This document shows, in pieces, positions 30,627 to 34,239 of a stretch of DNA of 34,239 bases. The notes beneath the pieces were generated by a model. The model saw only the letters and a list, made by a program, of their open reading frames with translations, searched no databases and was not told the DNA's origin. The stretch spans positions 1 through 34,239 of the forward strand of contig JBEKXU010000034.1 in the NCBI GenBank assembly GCA_049511715.1, in the 5' to 3' direction. The translations under genes were made by a program, and so were the position numbers. Position 1 is the stretch's first letter. Each line of letters starts with the position of its first letter. The DNA comes from JBEKHT01 sp049511715 (GTDB lineage Bacteria > Chloroflexota > Anaerolineae > Anaerolineales > RBG-16-64-43).

Positions 30627-31304
30627 ATGCTGGACGAGCAGCGATCCGTGGACACCGAAACTGCCATTCCGACCGACATCCTTCTTGATCTGGATGACAC
30701 CCTCTACCCCCATACCAGCGGGGTCTGGCAGGCCATAGGCGAGCGCATCGATCAGTTCATGATTGAACGGTGCGCCATTCCCCCCAGCCAGGTCGTGAGG
30801 CTTCGATCGGAGTACTTTTACAGCTTTGGAACCACGCTGAACGGCCTACGGGTCCACTATGGGATCGATCCCTTTGAATACCTGCGCTATGTGCATGACA
30901 TCCCCCTGGAGCTTTACTTGCAGCCCGACCCTCGCTTGGAGAAGATGCTTTCGCGGTTGCCTCAACGCAAGACAATCTTCAGCAATTCCGATGAAGGCCA
31001 CACGCGGCGGGTCCTGCGCCGGCTGGGGATTGAGAATCTTTTTGACCGGATTGTCGATATCGTCGCCCTGGACTTCGTCAACAAGCCCAACCCGGACGCC
31101 TACCGGACCGCCCTGCGCTTGCTGGGCTTTCCCCGCCCGCGCCAGTGCGTCCTGGTCGACGACCAGGTGAGGAATCTTGCGCCGGCCCGGGACCAAGGAT
31201 GGATTACCGTATGGGTTGGCCAGGGGCAGGCAGGAGAGGGCGTGGACTATCACATTGAGCAGATTCTGGACTTGCCCAAACAGGTCTCCATCCTTGGGGC
31301 ATGA
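30627..31304 (+). CDS. HAD phosphatase, pyrimidine 5'-nucleotidase type
   Basis: A 225-residue haloacid-dehalogenase-superfamily hydrolase of the pyrimidine 5'-nucleotidase (SDT1-like) group. All four motifs are present: DLDDTLYP with nucleophile Asp21 and acid Asp23, IFSNSDEGH (motif II Ser), NKPNPDAY (motif III Lys) and VLVDDQVRNL (motif IV acidic pair). The helical cap lies between motifs I and II. The likely reaction is removal of 5' phosphate from UMP/CMP or related compounds, but HAD specificity is hard to read from sequence. A TACAAT -10-like box lies ~20 bases before the ATG, so the leader would be very short. A GTG eight codons in (VDTETA) is an alternative start. Divergent from the DUF255 gene. 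Confidence 0.85.
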   Translation: MLDEQRSVDTETAIPTDILLDLDDTLYPHTSGVWQAIGERIDQFMIERCAIPPSQVVRLRSEYFYSFGTTLNGLRVHYGIDPFEYLRYVHDIPLELYLQPDPRLEKMLSRLPQRKTIFSNSDEGHTRRVLRRLGIENLFDRIVDIVALDFVNKPNPDAYRTALRLLGFPRPRQCVLVDDQVRNLAPARDQGWITVWVGQGQAGEGVDYHIEQILDLPKQVSILGA

Positions 31305-31653
31305 CCCAAGAACCAAGCTGCTTACGTTTTTTTAACCTCGATGTGGTATTGTGGAACCGTACTCGCGGGAGGTATCGGCTCGGAATTCCCGGGAAAAACT
31401 GGGGCGCCAACAAAGGAGCGATAGCTCGGGCAGCCCGCGGGGATACCCGGGGGGTAGGGATTGCGCCATGCAACCGAAGGAGGTTCCTGGCGGTGGACTC
31501 ACGCGGCGGCAGTTGGGGCCAGGCAAACGCGGCGGACTTGCCCGGGATCGGACTCCTGGAGGAGGTTCTCTGGGATCGGAAAGTTCATGAAGGATCCCAA
31601 GTCGAACAAGCGGCAAGACCCCTGCGAATGGTACGAGAAAGGATGATGCGAGG
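31305..31653. other. leader region with small open frames
   Basis: About 350 bases before the YugP-type gene. A T7 run near 31327 is followed by TATTGT, a weak -10 candidate. Two small frames overlap at ATGA: 31471-31590 (about 39 residues, Gly/Arg-rich) and 31587-31646 (19 residues, MKDPKSNKRQDPCEWYEKG). The second ends seven bases before the YugP-type ATG. They could be leader peptides, but nothing beyond the overlap supports translation. Confidence 0.35.
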
Positions 31654-32358
31654 ATGCCTTTCCTTTTTCTAGACCCCACCTACATTCTCTTCATGATTCC
31701 TGGCCTGCTTCTGGTCATGATCGCTCAGTGGCGCGTTAACGGCGCTTACCGCAAGTGGGGTCAGGTCCGCAACGGCCTCAATATGACCGGTGCCGAGGCT
31801 GCACAACGGCTCCTGGCGTACGCGGGGATTTCAAACGTGAAGCTGGAAGGGGTGGCTGGGAAGTTGACGGATCATTTCGACCCCCGCAGCAACACGCTGC
31901 GACTGTCCAAGGCGGTTGCCCAAACCCCGTCCGTGGCCTCGATGGCTATTGCCGCCCACGAGATAGGCCACGCCATGCAGGAGCGGGATGATTACTTTCC
32001 GATGCGGTTCCGATCGGCGCTTGTTCCAATGGCCAATATCGGCTCAAACCTGGGCTGGATCCTGATCCTGCTGGGAATCGTCCTGGGCTTTTACAACATC
32101 GCCTGGCTGGGCGTGGTCGCCTTCTCGATTGGGGCGCTATTTGCTCTGGCCACTCTTCCCGTGGAGTTCAACGCTTCATACCGAGCGCGGAAGCTGCTGA
32201 CCGACTCGGGCCTGGTAACGAGCCCGGAGCAAATGCACGGGGTCAATGCGGTCCTCGACGCAGCCGCAATGACGTATGTGGCCGCCCTGGCCACTGCGGT
32301 CCTACAAGTGCTCTATTGGGTCACGCTTTTAACCGGGTTCGGACGGCGCAGGAGCTGA
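31654..32358 (+). CDS. zinc-dependent membrane protease, YugP type
   Basis: A 234-residue membrane peptidase of the YugP family. It opens with a hydrophobic segment (YILFMIPGLLLVMIAQW), then a region starting GLNMTGAEAAQRLLAYAGI. The active site is MAIAAHEIGHAMQERD (HEIGH at 102-106). After it come two membrane segments (~120-160: NLGWILILLGIVLGFYNIAW and following). The third-ligand region is LPVEFNASYRARKLL, and a last membrane helix ends the protein. Length equals the family norm. It probably cleaves membrane or membrane-near proteins; substrates are unknown. Ribosome site GCGAGG lies close to the ATG, with AAAGGA further up. Two tandem terminators follow. Confidence 0.93.
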   Translation: MPFLFLDPTYILFMIPGLLLVMIAQWRVNGAYRKWGQVRNGLNMTGAEAAQRLLAYAGISNVKLEGVAGKLTDHFDPRSNTLRLSKAVAQTPSVASMAIAAHEIGHAMQERDDYFPMRFRSALVPMANIGSNLGWILILLGIVLGFYNIAWLGVVAFSIGALFALATLPVEFNASYRARKLLTDSGLVTSPEQMHGVNAVLDAAAMTYVAALATAVLQVLYWVTLLTGFGRRRS

Positions 32359-32380
32359 CGGCGCTGCGACGAAAGGGCTT

Positions 32381-32406
32381 GCCGGGGGAGTTCCGGCTTT
32401 GTTTTT
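32381..32406 (+). terminator. terminator 1 after the YugP-type gene
   Basis: GCCGG (32381-32385) pairs with CCGGC (32393-32397) followed by TTTGTTTTT. Short stem but good T tract, 23 bases after the stop. Confidence 0.6.
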
Positions 32407-32423
32407 CCCCTGCCGGGAAATGG

Positions 32424-32463
32424 CCTGGGGCTCCCTCTTGAGGAGAGCCCCAGGTTTGCTTTT
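32424..32463 (+). terminator. terminator 2 after the YugP-type gene
   Basis: CCTGGGGCTC (32424-32433) pairs perfectly with GAGCCCCAGG (32445-32454), with a CCTC/GAGG inner extension, followed by TTTGCTTTT. A strong tandem terminator. Confidence 0.8.
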
Positions 32464-33795
32464 GAGAAGAATCAAACCGGGACGGGGTCGCGCCATCCGG
32501 AAAGAGTTGAGATGCGGGGCCGCATCGGGCCGGCACACAAGCCGTCGTCCCTCAGGGCTGCCTCAAGTCCTCAAGGGAAGGACCTCGGGCAGAAGTTTCC
32601 CCCAGGGCCCCAGGTCAAGGCCCCCTGCCCGTGCAACCCCGATGAATCACAGCGGCCTCGACCTGAAACCCAGGTGTCTTTCGATTCTCGATCGCAGAGG
32701 CACGGATAACCCAGGGCCTGTACGCCGGCATTTCGCCAGCCCCCTGCACCCCGCAGACCCATTGCCCCGGGCCCCGTGATATCCAACGCTCGGCCGAAGT
32801 TCTCCTCCCTGAGGCCAGAGAAAGCACCGTGGGAGCCAGCGGGTGGTTTGCCCCGGAGCCGAATGCGGGGGGGATGCCGGCCAGCCCCGTGCTTGAAATT
32901 GGCCGAGGCCGTGGCCCCTCCCCTCATCCACCGGGCGGACTTGTCCCCCGCAGGGCAGGAGGACAGCAGGCCAAGGCCACCTGGACCGGAAAACCTTCGC
33001 CTCTCTTTCCCCTTTCATCCCTGACAGCAACTGGGGGAATCCAGGTCGAGCTCAAGCGGGCCCGCCTCCCGGTCATGGCGGAAGCTAGCGGCGCTAAAGC
33101 AAAGGTCGCCATTCCGTCGGGGTGGGCGCCGGCCCCAAAGGCGTTAGGCAACACATTGCTGGGAAGGCCCGGAATCCTGCCTGCAGGCAATTCCTCCGAG
33201 AGGACCGGTCCCTGTGGCGTTCCTCATCACACGAAGACATGTCAATATCGGTCGGTTTAGTCCAGAAGCCTGCAAACGGCTTTGAAGAAGGGTTGGCGCC
33301 GGGACGAGCAAGAAATCGCTGATCCTGGATGGCTGACGGCGGCTGCGGGGGGAAGGATGGAAGGCCCTGAAGCGAACCGGGCTGGCATCAGGCCTTAACC
33401 GCAATCTCAGGGGAGGCCCCGAGCGCCACTAGCCAGGCCGCTCGGCAGCCCTCTTCTTGGAGATCCTGCTGGTCCGGGGACTGGTGGCTATCAGGACGGG
33501 GAGAAAACCGAGGGAATACCCAACCCTCAGATTGATTCCTGTGCCAATCATCACACATAACCGGGAGGAAATCGCCTTATCTTTGCAGGGTGCCGGGTGC
33601 ATCCTCTATCCATGGGGGGTTCGCGAGTTGCTGGAGAAGCACGTCGAGCCAAGTCCTCTCCTGGGTCGCCCCGGGACCCCGTGCGAGGCGGCGCTGGGCA
33701 ATAGGGCCCAAGGCTAGCGGGGATGGCGATCCGCTGGAGGCGGGAGTACCCCCAGGCGAGGCGGGTTTAATCTGGAGTTCCGACGGAGGAACTTG
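32464..33795. other. long intergenic stretch without a supported gene
   Basis: About 1.3 kb between the tandem terminators and the HdrC-like gene. Frames up to ~140 codons occur on both strands but are low-complexity, Pro/Gly/Arg-rich, and lack ribosome sites or family patterns. I looked for a riboswitch core and saw none I could name. GGTTTAAT near 33765 could be part of a promoter for the gene at 33796. Confidence 0.5.
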
Positions 33796-34239
33796 ATGGC
33801 GACAACACTAGGGTTTAGCCAAGAAGTTTCCAATCTCATGTCTGCCACGCGTGGGAACCCGATCCGGACCTGCATCCAATGCGGGACCTGTAGCGGTTCT
33901 TGTCCTGTGGCTCCTTTCATGGACCACGGCCCGCGGCGGCTGATTGCGATGGTCAACGCCGACCTCGAGGACGAGGTGCTGGCAAGCAACACGTATTGGT
34001 ACTGTGCTTCGTGCTATCAGTGTACTGTCCGTTGCCCTCAAGGAATTGACATAGCCGAAGTGATGTACGCCCTGGACCGGTATTCGCTGAAGAAGAACAG
34101 GTACAAGAAGGGGCTGGTTGGGCCGGGCTTCTCGGAAACTTTCGTGAACATCGTCCACGGGACAGGAAGATCGTACGAACCGCTATTGGCCCCATCTTAC
34201 ATCTTCAGCTACGGACCCAAAGGTTTCTTCGGGGAGGTC
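33796..34239 (+). CDS. hdrC: HdrC-like 4Fe-4S protein (partial, runs off the window)
   Basis: The first 148 residues of an iron-sulfur protein cut by the window edge. Two CxxCxxCxxxCP motifs are intact: CIQCGTCSGSCP (about 26-37) and CASCYQCTVRCP, each binding one [4Fe-4S] cluster. The text before and between (SATRGNPIRTCIQCGTCSG, GPRRLIAMVNADLEDEVLAS) is typical of heterodisulfide reductase subunit C. That protein passes electrons to the CCG-domain subunit HdrB in flavin-based or membrane-linked electron transfer, in anaerobes and many non-methanogens. GGAGG lies six bases before the ATG. HdrB/HdrA partners would be expected just past the right edge. Confidence 0.9.
   Translation, partial: MATTLGFSQEVSNLMSATRGNPIRTCIQCGTCSGSCPVAPFMDHGPRRLIAMVNADLEDEVLASNTYWYCASCYQCTVRCPQGIDIAEVMYALDRYSLKKNRYKKGLVGPGFSETFVNIVHGTGRSYEPLLAPSYIFSYGPKGFFGEV

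Noticed and set aside
30498..30713. N-terminal extension of the DUF255 gene
   Set aside because: The extra 72 codons overlap the divergent HAD gene, are not family-like, and a GTG with an ideal ribosome site lies at 30497.

Overview
The window is GC-rich, densely coded bacterial DNA. Proline/threonine-rich lipoprotein linkers, a short-form gnd placed just upstream of zwf, a YugP-type peptidase, a DUF255 protein and an HdrC-like protein at the right edge together suggest an uncultured member of the Chloroflexota. This is inferred from gene content and style; no rRNA or marker protein is present to settle it.

Layout. (1) 1-4014: chromosomal DNA with a DUF6953-like gene, a decayed tRNA-Gln-like sequence, a small membrane protein, a flavin-reductase-like protein, and a fusion of an S51-peptidase-like domain with a cysteinyl-tRNA-synthetase-type C-terminal domain. 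(2) 4015-18950: a tRNA-Val(CAC) gene invaded by a ~14.8 kb integrative element bounded by a perfect 65-bp direct repeat (4048-4112 and 18886-18950). (3) 18951-34239: chromosome again, with a glycosyltransferase/sugar-transferase fusion, gnd-zwf, a DUF1684 protein, tRNA-Arg(TCG), a zinc metallopeptidase, an MshA-like glycosyltransferase, a DUF255 thioredoxin-domain protein, a HAD phosphatase, a YugP-type membrane protease and the start of an HdrC-like iron-sulfur protein.

The element is the main point of interest. All of its genes read left to right, many with ATGA or GTGA stop/start overlaps. In order it carries three small genes and a complete tyrosine integrase; a sigma-region-4-like regulator; a small protein ending in an SSB-like DIPF tip; a primase-polymerase/VapE-type helicase followed at once by four 10-bp-phased repeats in two inverted pairs (a candidate replication origin); a serine recombinase behind a promoter overlaid with palindromes; a run of small phage-like genes; a tail tape-measure-like protein; a HEXXH protein; two lipoproteins; and a Panacea-domain antitoxin paired with a RelE/ParE-like toxin. 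Two structured RNA candidates lie near the two ends. I see no capsid, portal, terminase or lysis gene. It therefore resembles a phage satellite, or a remnant prophage, that replicates and integrates on its own, has a tape-measure gene but no head genes, and carries surface-lipoprotein and toxin-antitoxin cargo.

The repeat holds the 5' half of the tRNA plus its -10 box, rather than the usual 3' end, so integration regenerates the tRNA from its promoter side. Several long intergenic stretches (1347-2066, 20594-21425, 23846-24598, 32464-33795) contain no gene I can support.
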